From contig NGZR01000002.1 in the NCBI GenBank assembly GCA_002197995.1, positions 7,874,001 to 7,938,000 of the forward strand: a DNA stretch of 64,000 nt. Reading direction: 5' to 3'. A model generated the notes under the pieces. The model saw only the letters and a list, made by a program, of their open reading frames with translations, was not told where the DNA came from and searched no databases. A program made the translations under genes and the position numbers. This document shows, piece by piece, positions 1-11,795 of this stretch. Every line of letters begins with the position of its first letter. Positions within the stretch are counted from its first letter, which is position 1. Origin of the DNA: Gaeumannomyces sp. JS-464 (Eukaryota > Ascomycota > Sordariomycetes > Magnaporthales > Magnaporthaceae).

Positions 1-106
1 CATCGCCCGTGCCGCCAGCAATGACGCTGCCTTCGGCGGTCGGGCCCTTGCTGACATAAAAGGCGTAGCTGGCGCTCGCCGGCCTAGAGGCCCTGGTGGG
101 CGGCAT
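1..106 (-). CDS. 5' end of an unknown protein, cut by the window edge
   Basis: Reading leftwards from an ATG at 106, 35 codons stay open to the window edge. Codons are strongly G/C-ending and the peptide (for example ASYAFYVSKGPTAEGSV) looks like real protein rather than random translation. I do not recognise the family. The gene is divergent from the omega-amidase at 560, so the roughly 450 nt between them would be a shared promoter region. The start is the only ATG in this frame near the edge; an upstream exon cannot be excluded. Confidence 0.4.
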   Translation of the reverse strand, partial: MPPTRASRPASASYAFYVSKGPTAEGSVIAGGTGD

Positions 107-380
107 GCTTCGTTTTATTTAATTTTTTCTCCCGTTCGGTGCGCCAGGGGTTCAGCAGTCGACAAGAATATTGGACAAGACAAACACACCACAGGAACCC
201 TAACCCCCACATCTCCTCGGCTCAGCGACTCGACAATGCCGGGCTCTGACGTAACGGTTAAGTGACCCGCACTGCCGGGCCACCACCGGCGCCTACCGAG
301 GAGAGGGGCGCGGGGGCGATATCGGCCGAGGGGACCCGAAAAGTATCGCCGTCCACCCACCCACCCGCACCGCGTATACA

Positions 381-614
381 ATGCGGAGAGCGCTCACGAC
401 GGCGGCGGCGACAACGACGAGGGCGACTTCGCGCACAAACATCGTCTCGTCCGCTTCAAAGCTCAGCACTCTCCACACACACAGGCCAGCAGCAGCACAG
501 CCCATCCTGCCATCACTGTTCCCCCAGCAGGAGTCGCCGCCCGAGCCGCGCGAGCCACGATGTCCACGACAGCAACAGCGCCGTCCGCATCCGACGACCG
601 CGGCGCCGTCCTGA
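381..614 (+). other. Overlapping upstream ORF with presequence-like N-terminus
   Basis: A 77-codon ATG ORF starts 179 nt before the omega-amidase start and ends inside it, in a different frame. Its first 30 residues are rich in Arg, Ala, Ser and Thr with no acidic residue (MRRALTTAAATTTRATSRTN...), as in mitochondrial targeting peptides. It may be a translational-control uORF, or it could be joined to the main frame by a short splice to give a mitochondrial isoform. No obvious intron was resolved. Confidence 0.3.
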
Positions 615-1546
615 AGCAGCGCGTCCGAGTCGCCTGCGTCCAGCTGTCCAGCGGCGCCGACAAGGCCGCCAACCTGTCGCGCGCGCGGTCCAAGGTCCTC
701 TCGGCCGCCCGGGACGGGTCGGCCCAGATCGTTGTGCTGCCCGAGTGCTTCAACTCGCCCTACGGCACCGCCCACTTCCCCACCTACGCCGAGCGGCTCC
801 TCCCGTCCCCGCCCACGCCCGACCAGTCCCCCAGCTTCCACGCGCTGGCCGGCGCGGCGCGCGAGGCCGGCGTCTACCTGGTCGCGGGATCCATCCCGGA
901 GCTGGCCCTGGAGAGGGACGACAAGGGCGGCGAGGTCAAAAAGTACTACAACACGGCCCTGGTCTTCTCCCCTGACGGCGAGCTCCTCGCGACCCACCGC
1001 AAGGTGCACCTCTTCGACATCGACATACCCGGCAAGATCACCTTCCGCGAGTCCGACGTGCTCTCGGCCGGGTCCAAGGTGACGCTCGTCGACCTGCCGC
1101 CCTACGGCCGCATCGGCCTGGCCATCTGCTACGACGTGCGCTTCCCCGAGCTGGCCGCCGTCGCGTCCAGGCGCGGCGCCTTCGCCCTCTTCTACCCGGG
1201 CGCCTTCAACCTGACGACGGGCCCGCTGCACTGGCGGCTGCTGGCGCGCGCCCGCGCCGTCGACAACCAGATCTACGTCGCGCTGTGCAGCCCCGCCCGC
1301 GACATGGCCGAGGGCGTCTACCACGCCTACGGCCACAGCCTGGTCGCCGACCCCATGGCCGCCGTGCTGGCCGAGGCCGGCGAGGACGAGGAGATCGTGT
1401 ACGCGGACCTGAGGCCCGAGGACATCGAGGGCGCTAGGAGCGGCATCCCGCTGCGCGCCCAGCGCCGCTTCGACGTCTACCCGGACGTGAGCAAGGGCGA
1501 TGTCAAGTTTACGGATCCGGGGCAGGACGGCATCGTCGGCAAATGA
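560..1546 (+). CDS. Nit2/Nit3-type omega-amidase (nitrilase superfamily)
   Basis: Single-exon 328-residue carbon-nitrogen hydrolase. The catalytic triad is visible: Glu62 in LPECFNSPYG, Lys148 in HRKVHLFDIDIPG and Cys190 in LAICYDVRFPE. The FDIDIPGKITFRES stretch and the CYDVRFPELA nucleophile motif are typical of the Nit2/Nit3 branch, which hydrolyses the dicarboxylate mono-amides alpha-ketoglutaramate and alpha-ketosuccinamate made by glutamine and asparagine transaminases. Length matches the family (about 280-330). The ATG at 560 was chosen because the conserved domain begins about 20 residues later. An overlapping upstream ORF in another frame (381-614) begins like a mitochondrial presequence and is discussed as a finding. 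No frame lesions are visible. The exact substrate cannot be fixed from sequence. Confidence 0.9.
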   Translation: MSTTATAPSASDDRGAVLKQRVRVACVQLSSGADKAANLSRARSKVLSAARDGSAQIVVLPECFNSPYGTAHFPTYAERLLPSPPTPDQSPSFHALAGAAREAGVYLVAGSIPELALERDDKGGEVKKYYNTALVFSPDGELLATHRKVHLFDIDIPGKITFRESDVLSAGSKVTLVDLPPYGRIGLAICYDVRFPELAAVASRRGAFALFYPGAFNLTTGPLHWRLLARARAVDNQIYVALCSPARDMAEGVYHAYGHSLVADPMAAVLAEAGEDEEIVYADLRPEDIEGARSGIPLRAQRRFDVYPDVSKGDVKFTDPGQDGIVGK

Positions 1547-3039
1547 ACAGACCACTCAGGTTGTAGCGACTGGTGCTTGAGACGGTATTACTGTACCAAT
1601 AGAACAATAAACAGCCCTACGAAATTCAACAAGGTACAGATCTCTGGAAGGGAAGCCCGTGTACCGTGCATGAAGAGGAACAGAATCCATCTGCAAAGAG
1701 GGGCCCGGATGGGGGTACATGTGGCGGATCGCGGACAGGCCGATTGCCTGCTTCCCGTCAGAGGCCCCGCGATACGAGGCTCTCCGAGTCCCTCTGAGTT
1801 TGTGCGCGACAGCGACACCCAGCCCGGAGATTTTTTTCTTTCTCTAATAGCAGAGTCCATCCGATTCTCGGACCAGGCCACATCACAACCCTTTAGCAGC
1901 AACCGAGACCCATCCCATGATAATGATCTACCGTCCAATCGCGCAACGTATGTTCCCCATTTCGATCTTAATGCTGTCTGCCTCCTCACATCAAATAACC
2001 ATTCTAGTGACCGCCTCGACGCGGAACTTCTCCCCCAGGGCTTCGTTGTCAAGGGCGGGAAGGCTGAGGGCGGAGGCGATGGAATTAAGAATGGCATCTA
2101 TTCAAGCCGATAAAGTTAACTGCTGTTTAATAAATATTTCCATTAAACTGTAGTCGATATTTTATACCATCCATGGAGGCCCTACCCTGAGCGTTTTTCG
2201 GGAATCCAGGGATCGGCTCGGCGGTATGGACGTTCTAGAGCTTATACAGACGGTCGGTCGAATCCGTGATAATGCGATTGAGGGATGGTGCAGAGAGTTT
2301 TTGTAGCTTGAATGTTGATTGCTGTTGGAAGGGCCAGACCACCGCCGCCGTTGAGGCCCGAGGCCCGCAACCGAGCCAGGGACGTGGAGGGGAAAAGGCA
2401 CAGGATATAAGGCAGGGCGGCGGCCATGGAATAAAGAGATGGAACGAGGGCCGGCCGGATCCGGAAGGCACGACAATAAGATCGACCGGAACTGACCAAA
2501 TCCGCCGGCCGACGAAGCCGCCACGACCCCCGGACCGCCCGCCGATATCGCGGAGATCTTGGGTGCCCGAGCATTGCGGACGATCTGATCGAGGCACTTG
2601 AAATTCTGCCGCGTTGCCAAAGTAAGGCTTGCAATCCCTGCATAAAAAGGAGACAGGAAAGGAGACGGGAAAATGTATACAAAAGGGAATACGAAAAGCA
2701 TTCGAATTAGCGGCGGTAACCACCAGAAGCTGCACCATGATAGCATATTAGGAGAGAGCAATTTTGCCACCCATTTGGGAGAAAATCCATTGCCATTTTA
2801 CTTTTTTTGTGTGACTCCGTCGAGTGTCCTGTCGTCTAATAACCGGCCCATCATGTTTCCGTATAACATGTATCCCACCATAATTCCCACCATGTGCCAG
2901 CCGAGCCACCTAGTTAAGTAGCTGGTGCCTACCTACTCTCGGGGAACAATCTGCGCGATCTGAAAAACCTTTGCGCCGTCTTAAACGCTCCCGAGGCAGG
3001 GATTTATCCCAGAGCCCCATCCCGTCCACGCGCCTTGGC
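1547..3039. other. Intergenic region, convergent genes
   Basis: Lies between the 3' ends of the omega-amidase and spermidine synthase genes. It is less GC-rich than the flanking genes, and the ORFs in it overlap in several frames without third-position bias. I see no RNA gene or repeat. Confidence 0.5.
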
Positions 3040-5073
3040 CTAGTTCAGCGCCTGCTGGGCAAAGGTCGGCAGGATGAAGCTGGCCTTGTGGATGTCGGCG
3101 TTGTAGTAGCGGCACTTGGCCACCTCCTCCTCCCTGGTCCAGGTCCTGAGCGGGACCTTGACGTCGGCCTTGGGGTCCTTGGAGCAGACCATGAAGCCGA
3201 TCTGGCCCGACGGGTAGGTCGGGATTGTCGTGTAGGCGTACTCGGCCACGGGGAAGACCTCCTTGCAGTCCTTCTTGAGCCTCGTGATCAGGGGCAGGTG
3301 GAGCCATTGGTTCTCGGCTGCGGTGGCGCAAGAGGTATTGTTAGTGTCCGGACCCGGGGAAGTCGTGGGCTTGTTTTAACGGCAGTAGCAGAGACCGCGA
3401 AAACTGGCGGCATCGCAGACACAAAAAGAACAAAATGGACAAAAGCGCATAAAAATTCAACAACACACGATTCCAAACTCTTCTTCCCATACACAGAGGC
3501 CTGGAACCAGATCATGGCTCTCTCCTCCTCCAAACAACACCAAAGGACCTTGCCATGGTGGTTCTGTAGCACTCAAGGCGCCACTGGCGCTAGGACATGG
3601 AAAAGCCAGTCTTTTTTGAATCTCACAGGAATCGCTCTCAAGTGGGGTTCCAGGGAATTAAAAAAGAATAACGTGGGCAGTTTCATGCTTGTGTGCTCGG
3701 TTTCTCTTCTCAAGAACAAGGAGAACATACAACCTTGGGTGGTGATGACGCCGCCCTCGCGGAGGGCGTCGTGGAGCAGCTGGAAGTACGACTTCTGGAA
3801 CAGGCTCTCGGCGGGGCCATCCGGGTCGGACGAGTCGGTGATGATGACGTCGAAGGCGTTCTTGTACTCGTCGAGGAACTTGAAGCCGTCGCCGACGTGG
3901 ACGGTGGCCTTGGGGTGGGTCAGCCCCGCGGCCATGCCGGGGAGGTACTGCTTGGACAGGCGGATGACGGCCTCGTCAATGTCGCACAGGATGGCCTCCT
4001 CGACGCAGTCGTGCTTGACGACCTCGCGCAGCACGCCGCCGTCGCCGCCGCCGATGACGAGCACCTTCTTGGGGTTGGGGTGCGAGTTGAGGGCCAGGTG
4101 CGTGATCATCTCCTGGTACGCGAACTCGTCGCGCTCCGTGGCCTGGATGACGTTGTCCAGCACCAGCACGTTGCCGTAGTCGGTCGACTTGAAGATGAGC
4201 ACGTCCTGATACTTGCTCTTCTCGTGGTGCAGCACCTTGTCGACCTTGAGCGTCATGGCCTGGCCTGTGGTGCCGTGCCGTGCCGGGTTGGGCGACGTTG
4301 TCAGCCGTGTGCCCTTGGCGTGTGTTTCTGTAGCGAAAAAAAGGGGGTCTTCTGATTTCGACTTACCAGGCCACATGTCGGAGATTTCGCGGAACCATCC
4401 ATCTGCGAGGCGTTGTTCGGTTTTCTTCCTGTCAGTATGGACCACAACACCGCCATCGATTTTCGCAGCCGTGGTGATGCATCGCGAGAGCGCCGCCGGT
4501 CCGCCGAACCCGTGCCGCCATCCCGAGCGCCCGCCGAAACCAAGCGCTCCACCCACGGCGGCTCGGAGGCCGCACATGCCGCCACAGCCCGGTCGACCTC
4601 CCGGCGAGGCCCCCAACGCGGTTATCTCGGCAGTCGGGGGTCCCTGTCCAAGCGAGAAAGGGGCAGGAGAGACTGGGATTTCTCTGGGGGTCCTGGGCGC
4701 TAGGCTGAGTCCGTCACAGCGTGGGGGCAGCTGGTGTGTGTCCACCCAGCAAAGCCATCGAACGATTCTGAGAGGACGGGGCCGGCGGTGGGATTTTGCA
4801 TTGCATCAAAGCAATCCCATCACCCAACAGCTGCAGCAAGCACGCTGATCCTCATACGGGAGCCTCGCGACGTGCAGACAGTTGCAGTGGCAGAGCGTGG
4901 CGGCGTAAACCGCGCGCGCTCTGCGGGGACCAGAAACAAAAAGTTTCATGGGGCTTAGGGGGCGCGATGGGGGGTGAAATTGCGGCGGGCGGGCGCTCAA
5001 TGCGCAGCAGCATGAGCCCCTGGGAACAAGGCGACTTACCCTTGATGGTCTCGTGGACGATCTCGTTGCTCAT
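3040..5073 (-). CDS. spe-3: Spermidine synthase (Neurospora spe-3 / yeast SPE3 type)
   Basis: Four exons: 5073-5040, 4402-4367, 4264-3734 and 3317-3040, giving 292 residues. All junctions are GT-AG and keep frame. The enzyme transfers an aminopropyl group from decarboxylated S-adenosylmethionine to putrescine. Visible signatures are the N-terminal [20 protein letters not shown], the nucleotide-binding [18 protein letters not shown], and the catalytic-aspartate segment [15 protein letters not shown]. The C-terminus ([19 protein letters not shown]) is canonical. The first intron is unusually long (637 nt) and separates the first 11 codons from the rest; the second exon is only 36 nt and the third intron is 416 nt. 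The reading frame is clean. This is a stand-alone enzyme, not the saccharopine dehydrogenase fusion seen in basidiomycetes. Confidence 0.95.
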
Positions 5074-8000
5074 CTTGGCGGGGTTTTTTTGACAGCGGAG
5101 GCCTGGAAGAAACTAAGGGGTATTCGCAACGATGGAAAAACTCTCAACCGGAAGCTCAGGGAGAGATGGAGGGGGGGAAAAAAATCACAAGACTCGTTTG
5201 CAAAACAGCGGAAAATATTTTGCTTCCAACTCAGGTCTTGGCCTTGGCTAAGTATCTAGGCCCCGATATACCTCATATGTAGGTGCCCACAAAGTTTTTT
5301 CTGCCCTCTTCACAGGTCACAAACTGGCCTTGCTCTCCACCGCTTTTCTACCGTGCCTGGTGCTGCGTGCCCGGTTTGCAGTAGATCGACTGGACGAGAC
5401 AAGAGCCCGAGGAGGGGCCAGGGGAGAATGCAGAAAGAAAAAGTCCTGAGACCCCCAGACAAAAAAAAACATTTGTCAAGATACGCAGCAGCGGCTGTCG
5501 CTGCCCGCAAGCCCCAGGGGTGGGCCAGGCTGCAAAGATGAGATTAGTTCAGCGCTGCGGTTTACATGAAAATGCCGTCGCGCAGCCCGCAGCGCTCCAG
5601 GCCGGCCTCGAAGCACAACGCATGGTTCCCAGGCGCTTGAGAAGCCAGCGGGTTCGGTACATCACAGCCCGTCGTGCCAGGGTCTCCCGGCGGATTGCGG
5701 GAGGCGCGTTCTTATTTCTGTCCCTTTGCTTGCCCTCAATTTGGCTGTCCTGGGAAGGTCGTGTGCAAACTGGCGTGGGAAAGCCCGGGCTGGGGGGCCT
5801 ACGACACCGAGACGAGGCCGGTGGGAGCTCAGACGCTCAGCCGCTGTTGATCTTTTTCTTCTTCCTGTTTGAACCCAATCTAGCGCCGCTGTTATTAGGC
5901 GGACATCTAGAACGCCAGCCGTTCCTGGCATCTAGCTAGGACATCTGCCCCCATCTGTCCCAAGTGCGTGACGGCCACATGTGGAGCCTGCTTGCGGGCT
6001 CGCTGATCAAGTGTGCAATTAAACGGAACCCCACCGCGCTGGAAGATCCTTCCCGAGGTGAGTTAGCCACGGGCCGTCCCAACTTCTCAGCGCCCATCCT
6101 TGAGCGAGGCGACATCCATCCCGCAAGTCACGCCATGGCCATGTCTGCTGTCGATAGCCGCCCAGGGGGAAGAAGGGAGCCACGGGGCGTCCTGGCGTCC
6201 AGATGCAGCACGCCATGGGCTGGGGGCTTCCTGAATCGCCGTGACAGCTGGAACTGGCTGTGCACAGCAGCTTGGAGCCGGGTCAGATGTGGCAAACACA
6301 GAGATGCGTGCGCGTCCTTTGGCGATGGTTTCAATGTGAACCATGCTCCAACAGCTGGCGCAAGGAACAAGAAGCCGAGACCCTGAGGCTGGATCGCTTG
6401 GGGCGCCTGGAGTAGACGGCCTTCGCCATCTGTTAAAGAAGCCTAGATACTCCTCTTGACTCTTGCGCGTCTTTAACTCAAGCGATGCTGGCCGTTGGCG
6501 AATACGGACATGTGGGCAAACTGTGCCATTGAGCAACCAGGCAGGGGCCAGAAATCTGCCATGACCAAAAAGAAACATTGGACGAGTTTGACATCAGCGA
6601 CATTAATTGGAGCCCCCAGTGGTTCGTAATTAGCACACCCGTTACGCCAATCGTTCCGCCATGCCATAGATAATGGATGCCGATTATGAGCTGCTGGGGG
6701 TTCCAATTAGTGCGCCGATGTCAAAAGTCGGCCGTCTTCCGATTTTGGCCAGGTATCCGGCGAGCAGGCATGTCGATTCGTGGGAGCCCCTGCTGAAACG
6801 CTATCCCTTCTTCCGGCGGGTGATTTCCCCTTCCTAGACCCGGATCTGGGTGTCCCTGGCTCCTGTCCAGGGATTTCTCGGCTGTCTTTCCCATGGCGGC
6901 AAAACTCTCAGAGTCGAGACTCCACGTGGTGGAGGAAGGGAGTGAGGGAGGTTCCCGCTTGCGATTTTTGGTCTGCTCTCACCGTCGGCTGCTTGTTGCG
7001 TGCTCATTTGTTTCTGTGACGATTGCGAGCGATTTGATGGCCCAGAGAGAAAGACACGATGAAACGCGTGGGAAAGGTTCTTCAAAGGGAGGTTCAAGGC
7101 AGGCAGGCAGGCAGGCAGTTGACGAAAGGGTGGGTGCAAGAGAAGCCACGCGGGCCGTGAGATCGAGCAACCAGGGGTAGCCCGATGTGCGCCGAACATG
7201 CTTTGACGACATGGTGACATTGCTTTTTTTTTTTGCTTCTATTTTAGTCTGGGACTCCGCGACTGCAGAGAGTGGCTGGTCTGTCACGCAGCGTCGCTGC
7301 GCGCCATCGCGTCGTCGCGTTTGCGGTGGGTTTCGGTACCGCCTCTTTGATCCGTCAATTTGCTGGCAATTCAGTTCCTGCGAGGCTTTGCGGGCCGGGC
7401 ATGAAGGTGATCCACCAGCGCGAGACTTCCGGGAGGAGCGCTAGAGGAGTACGGAGTGCAACCACAAAAAGGAGTTGTAGTTGCTAGTGGTGCAGCTACG
7501 CCGCATATATGCACGGAGTAGCACACGCGTTGTCTCGGGTTTGCAGAAAACACTAGGCTATGTTGTAGCTCGACGTCGCAAAAAAGGACCTTGCAGTGGA
7601 GGGAGGCGGCCGGCCACCTGGGCAACTAAGAGTGCACAAGGGGGAAGAAAAGTGCAATATCGAGCGAGCTAGTGGGTTGCGTAAGAGTCATGTCATGCAT
7701 CGGCTATGATGAATGACCACCGACTAGGCTGCAACCCGGTGACGGTCCATAAACCCTATCGGAGCGAGTCCTGTTGATTTCGGTGGCCGATCGAGCTGCC
7801 CACCAACGAGCGTGTGTGGTGCTACTGCGTACAGCATCGGGTATATCGGAGAGTGTCACCGACTGACGTCGAAGCCGGGAGGCGGGCTATCAACCAATGG
7901 AACCATGGAGCGAGGGATACACGCCCGAATGCCCGTGACTGGCCTGCTGGGCGAGACAAACGTTTCTATCAAATGCCAGCCTGCCGGCGCAGGCCTGTCT

Positions 8001-10170
8001 GTGTTTCAAGAAACCCACCACGCATCGATCGGGTGACGGGACACACAGACGAGAGAGGAGCCTGCCGCTGGAACTTGCGCTGGTGGATTGCGATCGGCCA
8101 GCAATGGGTTCCATTTCCGCCCCATGGGCCCTCCTTTTTTCCTTTTTTTTTTTCTTCTTTTTTTATGTTTTTTGTTTTTGTTTTGTTTTATTGGCGCGGC
8201 CCCGCCCGCGGCGCTAGGTCTCTATGGACTTCTTGTCCTTGCCGCTGGCAGGAGACAACGTCCTGGTTCCTGCTCGCAACTGGAGAGTGAGGTGACATGG
8301 CGGGTGGGCAAGTGGGTGAGCACCCTAACCAAGCCGACGGAGTAATTGAGAGCCAATTGCTTCGGTGCGTCGCTACCCGCATCGAGCAAGACACGGCGAT
8401 GCATCCTATTCGTAGGCCGCATTTGGCGCTAGCAGCGCACCCCAGCTGCCGTTATGGCAGCCGCCACGTGCCGGTTGAGCAGCCCGCCGGGCAGGCGCAT
8501 TCGGCGCGGGGGAGAAGCGAGGAAGAGAAAGCCACGATAGCCTCTGGAGTCCCTAGCCCGTCGAAGGCGTCGCACGCGGGCTGAGCTTCCCGCTCCAAAA
8601 TAAATCGCAAGCCCGCCCGCACAGTCCTCCCCGAGACCAAAGGGCACGAGAGGCGCACGCTGTCAGGCAGGCAACACCCCCGTCGCCACCAGGGGATCCC
8701 AGAGCCTGGGACCGCCCCATCTTAGCCATCTTAGCCACCCCGAGTTAAGGCAAAGTCCCGTGGCTCCAGCAGTCTACCAAGCTACCAGCTGAGCTAGCCT
8801 CCACGAGACCTCGCGCCCACTGCGCCCGCCCACTGCATCCACTGCACCCTCGCTTTCCACGCTGACCCCACCATCATCTCCATCGAGCCCACCACCCGTC
8901 CCTTCGAAATGCGCGTTGCTAGCATTCCTGCCGTGCCCAGCCCTGCAGCCAATTCGCGGCCCAGAAGGCGGTTCCTCTCGGAGCAGGCCCTGACACCGGA
9001 TTGTGGATCGCGGACCACACGCCCTGGTGCTTGTTTCTTTTTGCTTTTGGAGTTTTTTTCCTCTCTTTATTTCTGCCCCTGGACGCTTTCATGCGGCATT
9101 GATTGGTGGTTTCCTCGTTTCCTACTCCCTTCTGCTTGCTTTTTCTCCTTTTCTTTTTCTCTCTTTCTAGGTATCTTTTTGATTTGTCCCCCATTCGCCG
9201 TCGTTTGCGCCCGTTATCCATTCTTCTCCGTCTTCTCTTGCTGTGCAATCTCGCATTTAAGGTAGCATAACTGGAAAAAAAGCACGGTGTTTCGTCCTTT
9301 ACCCACCCCCTCTCCACCCCGAGTCGGGCCCCGTCTCTACAGACCGAGCTGTCTGCCCCGAGGGTGCCCTGGGTTGCGTGTTCTACGCCATCTTCATGTC
9401 TGTGTGTGTGTCGCACATGCTGGGTTGGTCCTTTTGAACTGGCGGATAGCCTCTCCGCATCCCAAGCACCAGCCCATGCGGTTCCTATTACATCGTACAT
9501 ACGTTGCCACACCTTGAGCTTGTCTCGACTCGTTTCCTCCCCTCATCCGACCCTGACAGGCCGACACCCAACGTGCTCAGAGACTGGCCGCAGGCACACA
9601 TACCTACGCCTGCCCGTTAACACCCAGGGGACTTCTTGCGTTACTCTCTCGCTAAGCAGCGCCCTCTGATTATCTTGGATCTGAAGCTCGCCAACGAACA
9701 TCTTGACCCGATCCGATAAACAGTGCGCAAGTCGCCGCCAGCCCGAGCCTGCGCATACCGTGCCAATTTCCTTCCGCAAGGCGACTCCCAGCTGCCTGAG
9801 CTCGCCTCGACCCCACGACGCTCATTGTCTCTCCTTGACATTGACTGCCAACCAGCGTTTTCCCCTCACCGACCGACTTGCCACAACGTCTCGACCTGAA
9901 CGACCGGGGCCCTCGGTATAGCTACCCGACTATCCACTCTGAAACCGTTGTCGCCCTTCCTGGCACGCGCCTCCTTGTCTCCCTGTTCCGCCAGTAGAAG
10001 ATCATCGCATCGCCCATCCAATCGCTTCGTGCAGGCCTCGCATCGACCCTCGTGCTAGAAACTGGTTGAGGGCGGATTCTAAACCGACGATAGAACGACA
10101 TCGAGAAGGCCTTGCCGCCGGCACAACAAAAACTCGTTTCCGAGTGAGGATTCTGGAAGAAGCATTCAAG
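5074..10170. other. 5.1 kb gene-poor region upstream of gna-2
   Basis: No ORF here shows conserved motifs or consistent third-position bias; the longest (6087-6578, minus strand) reads as low-quality protein. From about 8.75 kb the sequence becomes C/T-rich with long pyrimidine tracts (for example around 9110-9180), typical of long fungal 5' leaders, so the last 1.2 kb may be transcribed as gna-2 leader and may hold an untranslated intron. A short (GGCA)5 repeat sits at 7098-7117. Confidence 0.5.
7098..7117. repeat. GGCA tetranucleotide microsatellite (5 copies)
   Basis: Five perfect tandem copies of GGCA in a non-coding stretch. Confidence 0.9.
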
Positions 10171-11795
10171 ATGTGTTTCGGCGGACGCGACCGCCAGGAC
10201 GATGCGGGGGCTGCCCGGAATAGAGAACTGGACAAAGTCATCCGCGCAGACGAGAAGCGCCTGTCCAAGGAGGTCAAGCTGTTATTGCTCGGTACGCTGC
10301 GATTCTTGTGGCGATGCGAGATCCCTTCCCTTCCACGTTATTTGGGGTCCTTGTGACATCGCAAGCGCATTTTGAATGCCTGGTGTTTTCGCAACCAAAT
10401 TTGCTGACGCAAAGTTCTGTGCTATCGCAGGAGCTGGAGAATCGGGCAAGTCAACCGTCCTGAAGCAGATGAAGCTCATATACACCCAAGGGTTCAGCAA
10501 AAACGAGAAGCTCGAGTGGAAACCCGTCGTGTACAACAACATCATACAATCCTTCAGAGTCATATTCGACGCCATGACGGAGTTGGGCATCCAGTTCGAG
10601 AACAAGGAGAACGAGGCATGTTTCACGCAACTGAGACAACCCATGAACAAAAAACCCTTGCGCCGAATAAAAGGCGTCGGAATGGGCCGCAGACTAACCG
10701 TTCTCGGGTGCTGTAGAAGAACGTGGCGCGCCTATTAGAAGACCGAGAAATCAGTGCCCAGGATGCGCTGCCAATCGAATTCCTGGAGCCCATCAAGCAG
10801 CTATGGGTGGATGCAGGCGTCAAGAGGGCCATCGCCAAGGGAAACGAGTTTGCCCTGCACGACAACCTGGACTAGTAAGCGCGCCTCGATCATCCCCGGA
10901 CGCCTCGATCCCCGGCTCGGCGCCCGTGCCGTTCCGTCGTCGGCGCTCCGCGGCCGCGTAACCACCCACAAAGAGACATGGGAGAGCCAGTCAACCAGAC
11001 TGAGCGGCTGCCCAGCTTGGCCGAGGAGTTGATTGACTGACTTGGGGGATTGCAGTTTCTGCGACGACCTGGATCGGATTTGGGACAAGGCCTACGTGCC
11101 AACAGACCAGGACCTCCTTAGGTCACGGTTAAGAACAACGGGCATCACCGAGACGGTATTCGACCTGGGCCAGCTGACGTACCGCATGTTCGACGTTGGC
11201 GGGCAGAGGTCAGAAAGGAAGAAGTGGATCCACTGCTTTGAGAACGTCAACTGCCTGCTCTTCCTCGTCGCCATCTCTGGCTACGACCAATGTCTTGTCG
11301 AGGACAAGGACGGGGTAAGATAATGACACGGCCCCTTTAGCCCGCGTAGTAGAGGAGATGCGGCGGGCCCGTTGAGTGACGTCGCGAGGAGGGGCGAAGT
11401 CGCCCTGACGCATGACTAACGTGTCTTCCTTTTGCTCTCGTGGCATCTAGAACCAAATGAACGAGGCCCTCATGCTCTGGGAGTCGATCGCCAACTCGCA
11501 CTGGTTCGCCAAGTCAGCCCTGATCTTGTTCCTCAACAAGATGGACCTGTTCAAGGAGAAGCTGGTCAAGAGCCCCATCACCGAGTACGGCTTCACCGAC
11601 TACCACGGCCCCGTCGACGACTGGAAGCAGGCCAGCAAGTACTTTATGGACAAGTTTCGGGCCCTCAACCGCAACCCGGAGAAGGAGATCTACGGCCACT
11701 TCACCAACGCCACCGACACCAACCTTCTCAAGATCACGATGGGGTCGGTGCAAGACATGATCATCCAGCGAAACCTCAAGCAGCTTATACTGTAA
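10171..11795 (+). CDS. gna-2: Heterotrimeric G protein alpha subunit, fungal group II (GNA-2 type)
   Basis: Five exons: 10171-10291, 10431-10615, 10717-10874, 11056-11314 and 11451-11795, giving 355 residues, the usual length. All G boxes are present: P-loop GAGESGKST at about 41-49, switch [10 protein letters not shown] with catalytic Arg179, switch II DVGGQR with Gln205, NKMD, and TNATD near the C-terminus. The start MCFGGRD has Cys2 and no Gly2, so palmitoylation but not N-myristoylation is expected. That N-terminus and the end NLKQLIL, which lacks a pertussis-toxin cysteine, fit group II (Neurospora GNA-2) rather than GNA-1 or GNA-3. It would act at the plasma membrane in nutrient or pheromone signalling. 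Intron 2 uses a GC donor (10616), needed because no GT lies at that junction. The frame is otherwise clean. Confidence 0.95.

Noticed and set aside
293..1555. 420-codon open frame on the minus strand opposite the omega-amidase gene
   Set aside because: It is the antisense shadow of a gene with G/C-ending codons; the plus-strand frame has the full catalytic triad and the antisense one has no motif.
2971..4355. Long plus-strand open frames opposite spermidine synthase
   Set aside because: Shadows of the minus-strand exons, which carry all family motifs and proper splice sites.
6087..6578. 163-codon minus-strand ORF in the gene-poor region
   Set aside because: It has an ATG but no codon bias, no motif, and comparable ORFs occur in other frames over the same DNA.
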